64,000 bases of DNA from Dethiobacter sp. (lineage in GTDB: Bacteria > Bacillota > Dethiobacteria > Dethiobacterales > Dethiobacteraceae): contig DYEY01000073.1 in NCBI GenBank assembly GCA_020725465.1, forward strand, positions 23,459-87,458, in the 5' to 3' direction. The notes under the pieces are model-generated. The model ran no database searches and was not told the DNA's origin. It worked only from the letters and a program-made list of their open reading frames with translations. The position numbers and the translations under genes are program-made. Below, one piece after another: positions 8,252-19,720 of the stretch (position 1 is its first letter; each line of letters starts with the position of its first letter).

Positions 8252-10888
8252 TCAGGTCAGGTCAGCAATCCTGTTTTGAACTTTTTTGTGACGGGCGCGG
8301 TACCTGGCTTCTTTTTCCCGTTCTGCCTCCACCACCTCGGCGGGGGCCCTGGAGATAAAACTCTCGTTGCTCAGCTTGGCGGTTACCCGAGCTATTTCCC
8401 CGTCCAGCTCCTCCAGCTCTTTCTTCAGGCGGGAGACTTCCCGGGACAGGTCCACCAGCCCGGCCAGCGGCAGGTAGACTTCCACGCTGCCGGCTATGGC
8501 CGACAAGGCCTGACGGGGTTTCTCCGCCAGGGAACGGCTGACATGCACATCTTCCGCCAGGGCCAGTTTCTTCAGTGTCTCCATCCCCGAGAGTATCGCC
8601 GCTTCCGCTTCAGCGCTACCAGCCTGCAGCACGACCCCGACCTTCCGGGAAGGAGGCAGCGCCGCCTCACCCCGCAGGTACCTTATGGCGCGTATCACTT
8701 CCATCAACGTCTGCATACGGGCATGGGCCTCGGGAAAGAATAGCGCGTCATCGTAAACAGGCCACGGCGCCAGCATGATAGTCTCCCCGCGGTGGGGCAG
8801 CTTCTGCCAAATTTCTTCGGTAATAAAAGGCATATAGGGGTGAAGCAGCCTGAGCGTCCCTTCCAGCACAAATGACAGGACGGCACGGGCCTGCCCTGCT
8901 TCATGCGCCCCGCCGCGGTAAAGCGGAACCTTGGACATCTCGACGTACCAGTCGCAGAAGTCACCCCACAGGAATTCATAAATAACACGGGCTGCTTCAC
9001 CCAGCTCATACAGGTCCATAAGCCGGCCCACCTCACGGACCGTCTCGTTATAGCGGTGCAGTATCCAGGCGTCCGCATCACCAAGAGACGACAGGTCCAC
9101 CGGGGTGCCGTCGTATTCACCCAGGTTCATCAGGACAAAGCGGGAAACGTTCCAGATTTTGTTGGCGAAGTTGCGGCTGTTCTCAACATTTTCCTGGCGG
9201 AAGCGCAGGTCGTTCCCCGGCGCCTGCCCGGTCACCAGGGTAAACCGGAGGGTGTCGGCACCGTAGCCTTCGATGATTTCCAGCGGGTCCACACCGTTAC
9301 CCAGCGATTTGCTCATCTTGCGTCCCAGGGCGTCCCGAACCAGGCCGTGAATGTAGACCGTATGGAAGGGTATATCGCGCATGAATTCAAGGCCCATGAA
9401 GATCATGCGCGCCACCCAGAAAAAGATGATGTCATAGCCGGTAACCAGGACACTGGTAGGGTAAAAATGCAAAAGATCAGCAGTTCTTTCCGGCCAGCCC
9501 AGGGTGGAAAACGGCCAGAGAGCCGAGGAAAACCAGGTATCCAGCACGTCTTCGTCCTGTTTCAGTTCGCCGCCGCAGTGCGGGCAGGAAGTGAGGTCCT
9601 CCCGCGATACCAGCATTTCGCCGCAGCCGCAATACCAGGCGGGGATACGGTGCCCCCACCAGATCTGGCGTGAAATACACCAGTCGCGGATGTTTTCCAT
9701 CCAGTTCAGGTAGACCCGGGTAAAGCGTTCCGGCACAAAACGTATGTCTCCCTTTACGACAGAGTCTATGGCCGGTTTGGCCAGGGGTTTCATACGGACA
9801 AACCACTGTTTGGAAAGCAGGGGTTCAATGGCGGTGTGGCAGCGCTGGCAGTGTCCCACCGCATGGGTATGGCTTTCCACCCGCAGCACCAGTCCCGCTT
9901 TCTCCAGGTCGGCCAGTACGGCTTTCCTCGCTTCATAGCGGTCAAGGCCGGCATATTTGCCGGCGGCGGCGGTCATGGTGCCGTCTTCGGCGATTACCGT
10001 CACCAGTGGCAGGTTATGGCGGCCAGCCACGGCAAAGTCGTTGGTGTCGTGGGAAGGCGTTATTTTCACCGCGCCGCTGCCGAACTCCGGGTCCACATAG
10101 TCATCGGCCACTACCGGAATTTCGCGCTCCATCAGCGGCAGCATCACTTTTTTGCCCACCAGGTGGGTATAGCGGCTGTCTTGCGGGTGAACCGCCACCG
10201 CCGTGTCGCCCAGCATGGTTTCGGGCCGGGTGGTGGCTACGATAACAGACTCGCCGGTACCAATGACCGGGTAGCGGATAAAAGTCAGTGTGCCTTCCTT
10301 ATCCTCGTGCTCCACCTCGATATCGGAAAGGGCGGTATGGCAGCGGGGGCACCAGTTGATGATATAGTCGCCGCGGTAGATAAGGCCGCGTTCGTACAGC
10401 GAGACGAAAACTTCCCGCACCGCATACGAGCATCCTTCGTCCATGGTAAAACGTTCCCGTGACCAGTCACAGGAGACCCCCAGTTTCTGCAGCTGGCGGG
10501 TGATACGCCCGTGATACTCTTCTTTCCACTCCCATACTTTTTCCAGGAACTTTTCCCGCCCCAGGTCATGACGTGACACGCCTTCCTCCGCCAGGTGTTC
10601 TTCCACTTTAATCTGGGTGGCGATCCCCGCATGGTCCGTTCCCGGCAGCCACAGGGTATCCAGCCCCTGCATCCGTTTGCGCCTGATTAAAATGTCCTGA
10701 ATGGTGTTGTCGAGGGCATGTCCCATATGCAATGATCCGGTGACATTGGGAGGCGGAATAACGATGGTGAAGGGCTCCCTGTCCGGGTCGCCCGGAGCAC
10801 GGAAATATTGGCGTTCCAGCCAAGTCCGGTAAATTTTGTCCTCCACTTCACCGGGAGAATATACCGGCGCCAGGTTTTTATCGGCCAT
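8252..10888 (-). CDS. valS: Valyl-tRNA synthetase
   Basis: ValS charges tRNA-Val. The 878-residue protein shows the class I signature [14 protein letters not shown] (HIGH box), the editing domain with [17 protein letters not shown], the KMSKS box ([14 protein letters not shown]), the anticodon-binding domain, and a C-terminal coiled-coil arm from about residue 810 to the end. Length is normal. ATG 10888 has AGGAGGTG. It has its own promoter at 10994-11022. No T-box leader is present, unlike many Firmicute valS genes. Confidence 0.97.
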   Translation of the reverse strand: MADKNLAPVYSPGEVEDKIYRTWLERQYFRAPGDPDREPFTIVIPPPNVTGSLHMGHALDNTIQDILIRRKRMQGLDTLWLPGTDHAGIATQIKVEEHLAEEGVSRHDLGREKFLEKVWEWKEEYHGRITRQLQKLGVSCDWSRERFTMDEGCSYAVREVFVSLYERGLIYRGDYIINWCPRCHTALSDIEVEHEDKEGTLTFIRYPVIGTGESVIVATTRPETMLGDTAVAVHPQDSRYTHLVGKKVMLPLMEREIPVVADDYVDPEFGSGAVKITPSHDTNDFAVAGRHNLPLVTVIAEDGTMTAAAGKYAGLDRYEARKAVLADLEKAGLVLRVESHTHAVGHCQRCHTAIEPLLSKQWFVRMKPLAKPAIDSVVKGDIRFVPERFTRVYLNWMENIRDWCISRQIWWGHRIPAWYCGCGEMLVSREDLTSCPHCGGELKQDEDVLDTWFSSALWPFSTLGWPERTADLLHFYPTSVLVTGYDIIFFWVARMIFMGLEFMRDIPFHTVYIHGLVRDALGRKMSKSLGNGVDPLEIIEGYGADTLRFTLVTGQAPGNDLRFRQENVENSRNFANKIWNVSRFVLMNLGEYDGTPVDLSSLGDADAWILHRYNETVREVGRLMDLYELGEAARVIYEFLWGDFCDWYVEMSKVPLYRGGAHEAGQARAVLSFVLEGTLRLLHPYMPFITEEIWQKLPHRGETIMLAPWPVYDDALFFPEAHARMQTLMEVIRAIRYLRGEAALPPSRKVGVVLQAGSAEAEAAILSGMETLKKLALAEDVHVSRSLAEKPRQALSAIAGSVEVYLPLAGLVDLSREVSRLKKELEELDGEIARVTAKLSNESFISRAPAEVVEAEREKEARYRARHKKVQNRIADLT

Positions 10889-10909
10889 ATTTTTGCACCT
10901 CCTGCTATT

Positions 10910-10935
10910 AGAATTCAGAAGTCAGGAGTCAGAAT
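10910..10935 (-). repeat. Short TCTGACTCCTGAC-type direct repeats in the valS leader
   Basis: The minus strand reads ATTCTGACTCCTGACTTCTGAATTC, two or three near-copies of TTCTGA(CTCC). This low-complexity sequence lies in the 5' leader of valS. I recall similar sequence as a dispersed repeat in other bacterial genomes, but cannot test that here. Confidence 0.4.
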
Positions 10936-10993
10936 TACAAGCAGAAAAAGCGAAGGGGAAAATTGCTGACCGCTTCTGTAATTTCTTCCCTAA

Positions 10994-11022
10994 AATATAT
11001 CTGATGCAGTCAATGTTGTCAA
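10994..11022 (-). promoter_or_regulatory. Sigma-A promoter of valS-folC
   Basis: The minus strand has TTGACA, a 17-base spacer, then TATATT. The -35 box overlaps the T tract of the engB terminator. This places the start of transcription about 100 bases before the valS ATG. Confidence 0.8.
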
Positions 11023-11046
11023 GAAAAGGCAGGGAATGACCCTGCC
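11021..11046 (-). terminator. Terminator after engB
   Basis: A 7-bp GC-rich stem (GGCAGGG/CCCTGCC, 5-base loop) is followed by TTTTCTT on the minus strand, 19 bases past the engB stop. Confidence 0.8.
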
Positions 11047-11064
11047 TCTGGCCTTTGCCACCGC

Positions 11065-11649
11065 TTACTGTACATACTGCGCAATCAGCTGCCAGAGCTC
11101 ATCTCTTCCCTGGCCGGTCCGGGCAGAGAAGGGGATAACCGGACCCTCACGGCCAAGGCCCAGCGCCGTCCTGATATCCCTGATATGGGGCTGCCAGCTG
11201 CCGCGGGCGATTTTGTCGGCCTTGGCGGCCACTATTGCCGCAGGCACCTGAAAATGGACCAGCCATTGGTACATGGCGCAGTCGTCGGCGGTAGGAGTGT
11301 GGCGGATATCAAGAAGCAGCACCACCAGCTTTAATTGTCGCCGCCCCTTCAGGTAATCTTCGGTGACGGCGGCCCACCGCCGCTTTGTTTCGTGTGATAC
11401 GCGGGCATAGCCGTAGCCGGGCAGGTCCACCAGAAAAAAAGAGCCGTTTACGAGAAAGAAGTTTACCAGCCTGGTCTTGCCTGGGGTCTGGCCGGTAAGA
11501 GCCAGGCGTTTCCTGTTAACAAGCCGGTTCAGCAGGGAAGACTTGCCCACATTGGAACGGCCGGCAAAAGCCACCTCCGGCAAAACGGTTTCAGGAAACT
11601 GCGCTGCTTTGGCAGCGCTGGTCACAAACACGGCCGAATCAACCTTCAT
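11065..11649 (-). CDS. engB: Ribosome-biogenesis GTPase EngB (YsxC)
   Basis: EngB is an essential GTPase of large-subunit ribosome assembly. The 194-residue protein has G1 [13 protein letters not shown]3 DLPGYGYA, G4 AKADK (here in the order VAAKADKI) and G5 SARTG, in the right order and spacing. It overlaps the 3' end of lonA by 11 bases; the order lon-engB is conserved in Firmicutes. The ribosome site is weak, so translation is probably coupled to lonA. Confidence 0.95.
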   Translation of the reverse strand: MKVDSAVFVTSAAKAAQFPETVLPEVAFAGRSNVGKSSLLNRLVNRKRLALTGQTPGKTRLVNFFLVNGSFFLVDLPGYGYARVSHETKRRWAAVTEDYLKGRRQLKLVVLLLDIRHTPTADDCAMYQWLVHFQVPAAIVAAKADKIARGSWQPHIRDIRTALGLGREGPVIPFSARTGQGRDELWQLIAQYVQ

Positions 11650-13969
11650 GGGGGGATTCCGCGGCCAGGGCGTGCTTCAGGACTTCATCCATGTGCTCCA
11701 CCAGGATAAATTCCAGTTTACGCCGGACGTTTTCCGGAATTTCCGGAATATCTTTTTTGTTTTCCGCCGGTAGAATGATGGTCTTAATTCCCGCCCGGTG
11801 GGCGGCCAGTACTTTTTCCTTAACCCCGCCGATGGGCAGCACCCTTCCCCGTAGCGTTATCTCTCCGGTCATGGCCACGGTACGCTTGCTGGGCCGGTGA
11901 GTCAGGGCGGAGATGAGGGCACAGGCCATGGTTATGCCGGCGGAGGGGCCGTCCTTGGGAATGGCACCCTCCGGAATATGAATGTGAATGTCATGGGTCT
12001 CATGAAAGTCTTCTTCTATTCCCAGGTCCCTGGCGCGGGTGCGGATATAGGAGAGCCCGGCTTGGGCCGATTCCCGCATCACTTCGCCCAGCTTGCCGGT
12101 AAGCAGCAGCTTTCCCTTGCCCTTCATCAGGGTGACCTCAATTACCAGCGTGTCGCCGCCGGTCTCGGTCCAGGCCAAACCTGTGGCAACACCCACTTCG
12201 TCTTCTTTCTCGGCCAGACCGTACCGGTACCTGGGCACACCCAGATATTTTTCCAGGTTTTGAATGGTAACCGCAGCTTTTTCTTTCCTGTCGCGGACCA
12301 CTTCTTTGGCCGTCTTGCGGCAAATGGAGGCTATGCTCCTCTCCAGGTTTCTGACCCCCGCCTCGCGGGTATATTCCCGGATAATTTTGCGCAGGGTGTT
12401 CTCCGAAAGCTGCAGATTATCATCACTCAGCCCGTGTTCTTTCAGCTGCTTCGGCAACAGGTAGCGCTCGGCGATTTTGACTTTCTCCTCTTCGGTATAA
12501 CCGGGGATATAGATAGTCTCCATCCGGTCCAGGAGCGGCTGAGGAATATTGTACAGGGTATTGGCGGTGGTGATAAACATGACGTGCGACATATCAAAGG
12601 GAATTTCCAGGTAGTGGTCCGAAAACGAATTGTTCTGCTCCGGATCCAGCACTTCAAGCAGGGCTGCCGACGGGTCACCGCGGAAGTCGGTGGACATTTT
12701 GTCAATTTCATCAAGCAAAAATACCGGGTTTTGCGACTTGGCCTGGCGCATGGCCTGGATAATCCGGCCGGGCATGGCTCCCACATAGGTTCGCCGGTGG
12801 CCGCGTATTTCCGCCTCGTCCCTGACACCGCCCAGGGAAATGCGCACGAAGTTACGCTCCAGTGCCCTGGCGATAGACTTGGCCAGAGAAGTCTTGCCGA
12901 CCCCGGGCGGACCCACCAGGCAAAGGATGGGTCCTTTCAGTTTTTGGGCCAGCTGCCGCACTGCCAGGTATTCCAAAATCCTTTCTTTTACTTTTTTTAA
13001 ACCATAATGGTCCTCTTCCAGGATCTGTTCCGCCATGTTCAGATCCAGGCGATCCTGGGTCTGCCTGGACCAGGGCAGGGCCAGTATCCAGTCCAGGTAA
13101 TTCCGGATAACAACTCCTTCGGCGGCGGCAGGCGGCATTTTTTCCAGCCGTTCCACTTCTTTGAGCGCTTTTTCCTGTACTTCTTCAGGGAGGTTCGCTT
13201 CAGCTATCTTCTCCCGGTACTCGTCAGCTTCAGCCATTCTTTCGTCTTTCTCGCCCAGCTCTTTTTGGATGGCTTTCATCTGCTCGCGCAGGTAATATTC
13301 TTTCTGGGTCCGCTCCATCTGCTTGCGTACCCGCAGGTTGATTTTGCGCTCAATCTCCAGTATCTCCATCTCGTGCCCCAGGATATCGTTCAACTTGTCC
13401 AGGCGGGCCCGCGGCGAGGTAGCCTCCAGGATTTCCTGCTTCTGTGGGACTTTTAAAGCCAAATGCGACGCGATAATATCGGCCAGGCGGCCCGCCTCTT
13501 CAATGGCGGACACTGTAACCAGCGTTTCCGGCGGTATTTTTTTGCTAAGCTTGATATATTGCTCAAACTGGTAGAGGACACTGCGCATCAGCGCCTCGGT
13601 TTCCACATTCCTGGTGGTGTCTTCGGCGACTTCCTCCGCTTCTACCTTGAAGTAGGGTTCAATGGCCACAAAGCTGCGCACGTAGGCACGGTTTAATCCT
13701 TCCACCAGCACCCGGATGGTCCCCCCGGGAAGCTTCAGCATCTGCTTCACCTGGGCCACGGTACCCATGCTGTAAATATCTTCCGGAGCAGGTTCGTCAA
13801 CCCTGGCTTCTTTCTGTGCCACCAGCAAAATTTTGTTGTCCTCTACCATGGCCTGCTCGAGGGCGTTTACCGATCTTTCCCTGCCCACATCCAGGTGGAG
13901 CACCATGTTCGGGAAAACCAGTATGCCCCTAAGCGGCAACAGGGGCATTATCTTGCGTTTCGCACCCAT
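11639..13969 (-). CDS. lon: ATP-dependent protease La (LonA)
   Basis: LonA is the cytosolic AAA+ protease that removes damaged and regulatory proteins. The protein has the N-terminal LON substrate domain ([15 protein letters not shown]), a long coiled region, Walker [14 protein letters not shown], Walker B FLLDEIDK, and the protease domain with the catalytic Ser in [11 protein letters not shown] and Lys in [11 protein letters not shown] start it at ATG 13969, because GGGGGG lies 6 bases upstream; an earlier in-frame codon at 14002 has no ribosome site. Length is 776 residues, normal. The lonB gene sits upstream, separated by a terminator. Confidence 0.96.
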   Translation of the reverse strand: MGAKRKIMPLLPLRGILVFPNMVLHLDVGRERSVNALEQAMVEDNKILLVAQKEARVDEPAPEDIYSMGTVAQVKQMLKLPGGTIRVLVEGLNRAYVRSFVAIEPYFKVEAEEVAEDTTRNVETEALMRSVLYQFEQYIKLSKKIPPETLVTVSAIEEAGRLADIIASHLALKVPQKQEILEATSPRARLDKLNDILGHEMEILEIERKINLRVRKQMERTQKEYYLREQMKAIQKELGEKDERMAEADEYREKIAEANLPEEVQEKALKEVERLEKMPPAAAEGVVIRNYLDWILALPWSRQTQDRLDLNMAEQILEEDHYGLKKVKERILEYLAVRQLAQKLKGPILCLVGPPGVGKTSLAKSIARALERNFVRISLGGVRDEAEIRGHRRTYVGAMPGRIIQAMRQAKSQNPVFLLDEIDKMSTDFRGDPSAALLEVLDPEQNNSFSDHYLEIPFDMSHVMFITTANTLYNIPQPLLDRMETIYIPGYTEEEKVKIAERYLLPKQLKEHGLSDDNLQLSENTLRKIIREYTREAGVRNLERSIASICRKTAKEVVRDRKEKAAVTIQNLEKYLGVPRYRYGLAEKEDEVGVATGLAWTETGGDTLVIEVTLMKGKGKLLLTGKLGEVMRESAQAGLSYIRTRARDLGIEEDFHETHDIHIHIPEGAIPKDGPSAGITMACALISALTHRPSKRTVAMTGEITLRGRVLPIGGVKEKVLAAHRAGIKTIILPAENKKDIPEIPENVRRKLEFILVEHMDEVLKHALAAESPHEG

Positions 13970-14047
13970 GAAGAACCCCCCGTTTTTAATTTTTCCAAGC
14001 AATAATTATTTCGCGGAAATTGCCTTTAATCCTTCCTTTGTTTACAT

Positions 14048-14082
14048 TTAAAAGAGCCCCGCCGCCAGGGGCAGGGCTCTTT
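14048..14082 (-). terminator. Terminator after lonB
   Basis: AAAGAGCCC pairs with GGGCTCTTT around a GC-rich loop, followed by TTTTAAAT on the minus strand. The lonB stop codon abuts the stem. Confidence 0.8.
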
Positions 14083-15751
14083 ACACCAAAGACGCGCTGA
14101 GCACCCGGGCAGGGGCGGCCAGCGACCCTTTGCCTGTTTTAATCAGAGCCGCCTCCAGCACCCCCTGCAAAGTCTCCACAGGTATTACTTCAATATCCCT
14201 CAGCTCCTGGAAAATCTGCTGCCAGTTTTCCCTGGGGATAATGACTTTTTTGGCGCCCGCCTGCCGGGCGGCGTCCACCTTGCAGGTAACGCCTCCCACC
14301 GGCCGTACCAGACCACGCACTGAAAGCTCGCCGGTCATAGCCACCGTGTTCAGAACGGGTATCCCGGTCAGGGACGAATAGATGGCTGTGGCGATGCTGA
14401 CTCCGGCTGAAGGCCCGTCAATGGGTATGCCCCCCGGGAAATTAATATGTATGTCGTAATCCCCAAGCGGTACATCCAGGTATCCCTGCAGGACGGTGAG
14501 CACATTTTCCACCGATCCCTTGGCCATACTCTTGCGGCGCAGCATGCGCCGGTGGCTGCCCATTTCTTCCTCCTCCACCACCCCGGTGACATGGAGCTGA
14601 CCCCTGCCCTGGCCCACATGCCTGGTGGCTACTTCTATTTCAATTATAGTACCCATATTGGGGCCGTAGACAGCCAGCCCGTTGACATAGCCCGTCTGCG
14701 GGCTATCAGGGATTTTTTTCTCAGGGCGGGGTGACATCTGGCTGGAGCTTACCACCCATTCCACATCTTCCACGGTCAGGTGGGTGCGCCCTTCGTTCAT
14801 GGCGATGCCGCCCATAATTTGCACCGTGTTTACCGCCTCACGGCCGTTGGTGGCATATTTCCTGATTACTGCCAGCGCCGCCTCGTCAATGGTAAAATTG
14901 ATCCGTTTTACGGCGTTACGGGCGATTATTTCAATTTCGTGCGGCAGGAGCCCGCGAAAAAAAACCTCCTGGCAGCGGGAGCGGATGGCGGGAGGGATAT
15001 CCTCCGGCAGCCTGGTGGTTGCGCCGATAAGCCGGAAATCAGCAGGGAATCCGTTTTGGAACACCTCGTGGATATAAGCCGGGACATTGCGGTCTTCAGG
15101 GTTGTAGTAGGCGCTCTCCAGGATGACTTTACGGTCTTCGAGCACTTTGAGCAGCTTGTTCATCTGGGTGCTGTGCAGTTCACCTATTTCATCTATAAAA
15201 AGGATACCGCCGTGTGCCCTGGTCACGGCACCGGGTTTGGGCTGGGGAATACCCGCCATGCCCATGGGACCCGCTCCCTGGTAAATAGGATCGTGGACTG
15301 AGCCGATAAGGGGGTCAGCAATGCCCCGTTCATCAAAACGGGCCGTGGTGGCATCCATCTCCACAAACTTTGCCTCTTCAGTGAAAGGAGACATCTTGTT
15401 TTTTTTGGCTTCTTCCAGCACAAGGCGGGCGGCTGCGGTTTTACCGATTCCCGGCGGCCCATAAATTATCACATGCTGTGGGTTCGGGCCACACAGCGCC
15501 GCCCGCAGCGACTTTAATCCGTCGTCCTGTCCGATGATTTCGGCAAAGGAGGTGGGGCGGGTCTTTTCAGACAGAGGCTCGGTCAGTGAAATGGCCCTCA
15601 TGCGCTGCAATTGCTCCATTTCTTTGCGTGATTCCCTGTCCACAGCCACTTTGCTGGTCTGCTGTGAACGGAGCAGGTTCCAGAAATAGAGGCCGATAAC
15701 TATGGCAAAAAATATCTGCACAAAACCAATGAGTGATCCCAGGTTGTGCAT
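14081..15751 (-). CDS. lonB: Lon-like membrane-associated protease LonB
   Basis: LonB is the second Lon of spore formers; in Bacillus subtilis it acts in the forespore. The 556-residue protein lacks the LON substrate domain. It starts with a membrane helix (about 8-26), then an AAA+ module with GPPGIGKTAAARLV and GILFIDEIGEL, and ends with the Lon protease domain (IDGPSAGVSIA, catalytic Ser; GGVTCKVDAARQAG, catalytic Lys). The start has GAGGAGGGGAG. The order clpP-clpX-lonB-lonA-engB is typical for Bacillus and relatives. Confidence 0.93.
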   Translation of the reverse strand: MHNLGSLIGFVQIFFAIVIGLYFWNLLRSQQTSKVAVDRESRKEMEQLQRMRAISLTEPLSEKTRPTSFAEIIGQDDGLKSLRAALCGPNPQHVIIYGPPGIGKTAAARLVLEEAKKNKMSPFTEEAKFVEMDATTARFDERGIADPLIGSVHDPIYQGAGPMGMAGIPQPKPGAVTRAHGGILFIDEIGELHSTQMNKLLKVLEDRKVILESAYYNPEDRNVPAYIHEVFQNGFPADFRLIGATTRLPEDIPPAIRSRCQEVFFRGLLPHEIEIIARNAVKRINFTIDEAALAVIRKYATNGREAVNTVQIMGGIAMNEGRTHLTVEDVEWVVSSSQMSPRPEKKIPDSPQTGYVNGLAVYGPNMGTIIEIEVATRHVGQGRGQLHVTGVVEEEEMGSHRRMLRRKSMAKGSVENVLTVLQGYLDVPLGDYDIHINFPGGIPIDGPSAGVSIATAIYSSLTGIPVLNTVAMTGELSVRGLVRPVGGVTCKVDAARQAGAKKVIIPRENWQQIFQELRDIEVIPVETLQGVLEAALIKTGKGSLAAPARVLSASLV

Positions 15752-15803
15752 CTGCTCCCCTCCTCAATTATTGCTTCCCTACGTCTAGTATAACCGCCAA
15801 GAC

Positions 15804-15831
15804 AAAAAAAAACCGCCTGTTTCAGGCGGTT
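15804..15831 (-). terminator. Terminator overlapping the clpX stop codon
   Basis: A 9-bp stem AACCGCCTG/CAGGCGGTT with a 3-base loop is followed by eight or more T on the minus strand. The clpX stop codon spans the loop-stem junction, so the last clpX codons encode the upstream arm. Confidence 0.85.
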
Positions 15832-17084
15832 TCCTCCTTCTTTTTCTTCCTTTTGTCGGCGGTGACAAGTATAGGTTTGTCACGCCTGGCGATAACATCC
15901 CTGGTGATAATACACTTTCCGATATCGTCCCGGGCCGGGAGTTCGTACATCACATCGAGCAGAATTCCCTCCAGGATGGCCCGCAGCCCCCTGGCCCCGG
16001 TGCTGCGGCGGATAGCCTCTTCGGCGATAATCTCAAGCGTTCCGTCCTTAAACTCCAGATTCACCCCGTCCATCTCGAACAGCTTTTGGTACTGCTTGAT
16101 CAGGGCATTGCGCGGCTCGGTAAGGATACGGATCAGCGCTTCCTTGTCAAGCGCATCAAGAGTGGCCACCACCGGCACCCGGCCCACAAACTCCGGTATC
16201 AGGCCGTACTTTATCAGGTCCTGGGGCAGGATGTTGCGCAGAATCTGGCCTATGTTGATTTCCCGCCTGCCGGCTACTTCGGCGCCAAAGCCGATGCCTT
16301 TTTTGCCGATGCGGTTCTGGATGATTTTCTCCAGCCCGTCAAAGGCGCCGCCGCAGATAAAAAGGATGTTGGTGGTGTCAATCTGCATGAATTCCTGGTG
16401 GGGGTGCTTGCGCCCTCCCTGCGGAGGCACACTGGCCACGGTGCCTTCCAGGATTTTTAGAAGCGCCTGCTGTACGCCCTCTCCTGAAACGTCCCGGGTT
16501 ATGGAAGGGTTATCGGTTTTGCGGGCGATTTTATCAACTTCATCAATATAGACAATGCCCTTTTCCGCTTTCTCCAGGTCATAATCGGCCGCCTGAATCA
16601 GCTTAAGCAGAATATTCTCCACATCCTCGCCCACGTATCCGGCCTCGGTCAGCGAGGTGGCGTCAGCGATGGCGAAAGGCACATTCAAAATACGGGCCAG
16701 TGTCTGGGCCAGCAGGGTTTTACCCACACCGGTGGGTCCGATTAAAATAATATTGCTTTTTTGAATCTCCACATCGTCAGGCTTCTGGTCGGAATTGATG
16801 CGCTTGTAATGGTTGTAAACAGCCACCGACAGAGATTTTTTGGCCTCATCCTGACCGATGACGTACTGATCAAGGATTTCCTTTATCTCCGTGGGTCTTG
16901 GCAGCTCCACCAGGTCAAGCTCCATCTCTTCGGAAAGCTCTTCCTCAATTATCTCGTTGCAAAGTTCAATGCACTCATCACAGATGTAGACACCGGGACC
17001 AGCCACAAGTTTGCGCACCTGGTCCTGGGTCTTACCGCAAAATGAACACTTCAGCTGGCCCTTTTCGTCATTAAATTTAAACAT
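15822..17084 (-). CDS. clpX: ATP-dependent unfoldase ClpX
   Basis: ClpX unfolds substrates and feeds them into ClpP. The 420-residue protein has the N-terminal zinc domain (CSFC and CDEC), Walker [13 protein letters not shown], Walker [12 protein letters not shown], the [15 protein letters not shown] sensor region, and the IGF-type loop for ClpP docking (KGIGFGAEV). ATG 17084 follows a GGGAGGG. It lies 32 bases after clpP in the order tig-clpP-clpX. Confidence 0.97.
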   Translation of the reverse strand: MFKFNDEKGQLKCSFCGKTQDQVRKLVAGPGVYICDECIELCNEIIEEELSEEMELDLVELPRPTEIKEILDQYVIGQDEAKKSLSVAVYNHYKRINSDQKPDDVEIQKSNIILIGPTGVGKTLLAQTLARILNVPFAIADATSLTEAGYVGEDVENILLKLIQAADYDLEKAEKGIVYIDEVDKIARKTDNPSITRDVSGEGVQQALLKILEGTVASVPPQGGRKHPHQEFMQIDTTNILFICGGAFDGLEKIIQNRIGKKGIGFGAEVAGRREINIGQILRNILPQDLIKYGLIPEFVGRVPVVATLDALDKEALIRILTEPRNALIKQYQKLFEMDGVNLEFKDGTLEIIAEEAIRRSTGARGLRAILEGILLDVMYELPARDDIGKCIITRDVIARRDKPILVTADKRKKKKEETA

Positions 17085-17116
17085 TTAAAAAATTTCCCTC
17101 CCAGTGGAGATGCAAA

Positions 17117-17701
17117 TTATAGGCGCTTCTCCAGTACCCCGTCAATAAGCCCGTACTCTTTGGCCTGAACCGCCGACATAAAATAGTCACGGTCGGTATC
17201 ACGGGCAATCTGCTCAATGGGCCTGCCTGTGTGCTTTGCCAGTATTTCGTTCAGCCGCTCCCGTAACCGCAGGATTTCCCGGGCCTGAATTTCAATATCC
17301 ACAGCCTGGCCCTTGGCACCTCCCGCCGGCTGGTGGACCATAATTCTGGAGTTGGGCAGGGCAAACCTTTTGCCCGGCGCTCCCGCCGCCAGCAATACCG
17401 CTCCCATGCTGGCTGCCAGGCCCACACAAATGGTGGAAACATCCGGTTTAATATACTGCATGGTGTCATAAATAGCCAAGCCTGCATCCACAGACCCCCC
17501 CGGTGAGTTGATATACATGCTGATTTCCTTCTCGGGGTCCTCCGACTCCAGGAACAATAGCTGCGCCACCACCAGGTTGGCCACCGTATCGTCAATACCG
17601 GTACCAATAAACACTATGCGGTCCTTCAGGAGCCTTGAATAAATATCGTACGCCCGTTCACCGCGGTTGGTCTGTTCCACCACCATTGGAACAAGGTTCA
17701 T
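17117..17701 (-). CDS. clpP: ATP-dependent Clp protease proteolytic subunit
   Basis: ClpP is the serine peptidase chamber used with ClpX and ClpC. The 194-residue sequence contains the catalytic Ser in [11 protein letters not shown], His in [10 protein letters not shown] and Asp in [10 protein letters not shown]. The ATG at 17701 has GCAGGAAG upstream and lies within the 3' end of tig, giving a 44-base overlap in a different frame. Both its partners, clpX and clpC, are in this window. Confidence 0.97.
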   Translation of the reverse strand: MNLVPMVVEQTNRGERAYDIYSRLLKDRIVFIGTGIDDTVANLVVAQLLFLESEDPEKEISMYINSPGGSVDAGLAIYDTMQYIKPDVSTICVGLAASMGAVLLAAGAPGKRFALPNSRIMVHQPAGGAKGQAVDIEIQAREILRLRERLNEILAKHTGRPIEQIARDTDRDYFMSAVQAKEYGLIDGVLEKRL

Positions 17702-19037
17702 GTGGATCTTCCTGCCTTTCTTTGGTATCTTCGGCTATAGTTGCAGGCACTTTAGTGATTTTTGCTTCACTGACCAGAAAGTCTATTACTTTTCTCATTT
17801 TTATTTCCTCACGGATGACATTAAGCTGGCCCTGCTTGTCAAAATGCTCCCGGACCTTTTCCGGGTCCTGTTTATATCCTTCAGCAAACCGGGTGACCTG
17901 CTCATCTACTTCTGCATCCAGAGCCATAATTCCTTCTTTTTGAATGATGGCATCCAGTACCAGGTTGGCCTTTACCCGCCTCGCCGCTTCTTCACGCTTT
18001 TCCGCGCGCAGGTCGGCTATTTTCCGGCCGGTAAATTCCAGGAACCTCTCCATGGACATCCCCTGTATCCGCAGGTACTGTTCCATGTCAACCATCATCC
18101 TGTCAATTTCCCTCTCAACCATGGGCTCCGGAATATATACTTCCGAACCGGCCACCACCGCTTCCACCACTTTTTCTTCCAGTTCTGTCCTGGCCCTGTT
18201 TTCTTCCGTCTTTACCAGCCTGTTCTTAAAGTCTTCCCTTAATTCGGCCATTGTACCAAAGTCAGAAACCTCTCTGGCAAAATCATCATTTAGCTCAGGG
18301 TATTCCCTGCGCTTTATTTCTTTCAGGTTAACCTTATAGACCGCGGGCCTGCCCGCCAGTTCGGCCAAATGGTAGTCGCCGGGGAAGGTCACCTTAAGCT
18401 CCTTTTCCTCGCCGGTCCGCATGCCAATCAGCTGCTCTTCAAAACCCGGTATAAAAGAACCGGATCCTATTTCCAGGGAATAGTTTTCCGCACTGCCGCC
18501 GGCAAAAGGTTCGCCGTCCATGAAACCGGTAAAGTCGATCACAGCCAGGTCACCCTGTTCCAGCACCCCGTCAGTAACCACATTCAGCCTTACATGCTGC
18601 TTTTGAAGCTGGGAAAGTCCTGCCTCCACCTGCTCATCGGTAATCTCCACGGTTTTTTGCTCCACTTCCACTCCACGGTAAGCACCCAGGGTTACTTCCG
18701 GTTTTACTTCAACAACCGCCTTAAAAATAAAAGGCTTCCCTTTTCCCATTTGCACCAGGCTGATCTGGGGCTGATCGATGGGTTTAATGCCCGTCTCCTC
18801 CACAGCGCCCCTGTATGCTTCGGGCACAATTTCTTCCAGCGCTTCTTCGTAGAGGATTTCCGCACCAAACCTGTTTTCCAGTATGGCACGGGGCACCTTG
18901 CCCTTGCGGAAACCGGGTAAGCTGACCTTCTTAACAACTTTTTTATAGGCCCGTTCCAGAGCCTGGGCCACTACCGGCTCTTCAACCTCTATTTCCAGCT
19001 CAACTTTGTTCTGGTCTATTTTCTCCCACTTAACCAT
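17658..19037 (-). CDS. tig: Trigger factor
   Basis: Trigger factor is the ribosome-bound chaperone and peptidyl-prolyl isomerase. The 459-residue protein has the N-terminal ribosome-binding signature GFRKGKVPR, the FKBP domain (about 160-245; [17 protein letters not shown]) and the helical C-terminal domain. The C-terminus is longer than usual and ends in a polar tail that overlaps clpP by 44 bases. The start has AAAAGGAG, and a promoter lies 59 bases further upstream. Confidence 0.96.
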   Translation of the reverse strand: MVKWEKIDQNKVELEIEVEEPVVAQALERAYKKVVKKVSLPGFRKGKVPRAILENRFGAEILYEEALEEIVPEAYRGAVEETGIKPIDQPQISLVQMGKGKPFIFKAVVEVKPEVTLGAYRGVEVEQKTVEITDEQVEAGLSQLQKQHVRLNVVTDGVLEQGDLAVIDFTGFMDGEPFAGGSAENYSLEIGSGSFIPGFEEQLIGMRTGEEKELKVTFPGDYHLAELAGRPAVYKVNLKEIKRREYPELNDDFAREVSDFGTMAELREDFKNRLVKTEENRARTELEEKVVEAVVAGSEVYIPEPMVEREIDRMMVDMEQYLRIQGMSMERFLEFTGRKIADLRAEKREEAARRVKANLVLDAIIQKEGIMALDAEVDEQVTRFAEGYKQDPEKVREHFDKQGQLNVIREEIKMRKVIDFLVSEAKITKVPATIAEDTKERQEDPHEPCSNGGGTDQPR

Positions 19038-19095
19038 TTGCTATGCTCCTTTTGCCGGTTATCTAACGGTTTAATCCGCCGGCCTGTGTTTTACA

Positions 19096-19124
19096 TTTAT
19101 ACCATAAAAACTGCAACCCGCCAA
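19096..19124 (-). promoter_or_regulatory. Promoter of tig-clpP-clpX
   Basis: Minus strand TTGGCG, 17-base spacer, TATAAA, located 59 bases before the tig ATG. Confidence 0.65.
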
Positions 19125-19169
19125 GTATTTTACCACTATTTTATTAAAAAATAAAGCAAAAAGGTCTTT

Positions 19170-19200
19170 AAAATTAATAAAATAACGCCTTACGGCGCTT
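19170..19200 (-). terminator. Terminator of the four-tRNA operon
   Basis: A short stem (CGCC/GGCG with TAA-type loop, flanked by AA/TT) followed by TTATTTTATTAATTTT on the minus strand lies just after tRNA-Gly. The stem is weak. Confidence 0.45.
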
Positions 19201-19205
19201 AATTC

Positions 19206-19280
19206 TGGAGCGGAAAAGGGGATTCGAACCCCCGGCCCTCGCCTTGGCAAGGCGATGCTCTGCCGCTGAGCTATTTCCGC
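19206..19280 (-). tRNA. tRNA-Gly (GCC)
   Basis: The acceptor stem GCGGAAA/TTTCCGC, D arm, T arm (GGTTCGAATCC) and encoded CCA are all present. The anticodon loop TTGCCAA gives anticodon GCC. It is the last gene of a four-tRNA operon. Confidence 0.95.
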
Positions 19281-19291
19281 TTACTGTTTAT

Positions 19292-19376
19292 TGGTGCGGG
19301 CGGAGGGACTTGAACCCCCAAGGGAAACCCCACCAGATCCTAAGTCTGGCGCGTGTGCCAATTCCGCCACGCCCGC
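19292..19376 (-). tRNA. tRNA-Leu (TAG)
   Basis: A class II tRNA of 85 bases with a long variable arm, acceptor GCGGGCG/CGCCCGC and encoded CCA. The anticodon loop CTTAGGA gives TAG. Confidence 0.95.
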
Positions 19377-19388
19377 CTGATATTAAAA

Positions 19389-19466
19389 TGGGGTGGATGA
19401 TGGGACTCGAACCCACGGCCCCCAGAGCCACAATCTGGTGCTCTAACCACCTGAGCTACACCCACC
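19389..19466 (-). tRNA. tRNA-His (GTG)
   Basis: The anticodon loop TTGTGGC gives GTG. The extra 5' G (position -1) facing C73, the identity element of tRNA-His, is encoded. CCA is encoded. Confidence 0.95.
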
Positions 19467-19541
19467 GCGCTACAAATGACAGAGCGGATATCAGAGCCTT
19501 TCCTCCGCCACACTGACATCCGGCCTCTGACCTCCGGTAAA

Positions 19542-19617
19542 TGGCACGCCTGGTAGGAATCGAACCTACGACCCACGGATTAGAAGTCCGTTGCTCTATC
19601 CCCTGAGCTACAGGCGC
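19542..19617 (-). tRNA. tRNA-Arg (TCT)
   Basis: A 76-base cloverleaf with acceptor GCGCCTG/CAGGCGT, anticodon loop CTTCTAA (TCT) and encoded CCA. It is the first gene of the operon Arg-His-Leu-Gly. Confidence 0.95.
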
Positions 19618-19626
19618 ACGTAATTA

Positions 19627-19655
19627 ATTATAGCGGAAAATGCATTCCAAATCAA
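19627..19655 (-). promoter_or_regulatory. Promoter of the four-tRNA operon
   Basis: Minus strand TTGATT, 17-base spacer, TATAAT; the -10 box lies 10 bases before tRNA-Arg. Confidence 0.85.
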
Positions 19656-19720
19656 GTCATTTTTCCTGGTTATGTTTTCCAGCCCGCTTTCCTGTCTTTT
19701 ATTTTGCCGGCAGGCCAGGA

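Noticed and set aside
10889..11064. T-box leader for valS
   Set aside because: The leader is only about 100 bases from its promoter and shows no T-box sequence, specifier hairpin or terminator/antiterminator pair.
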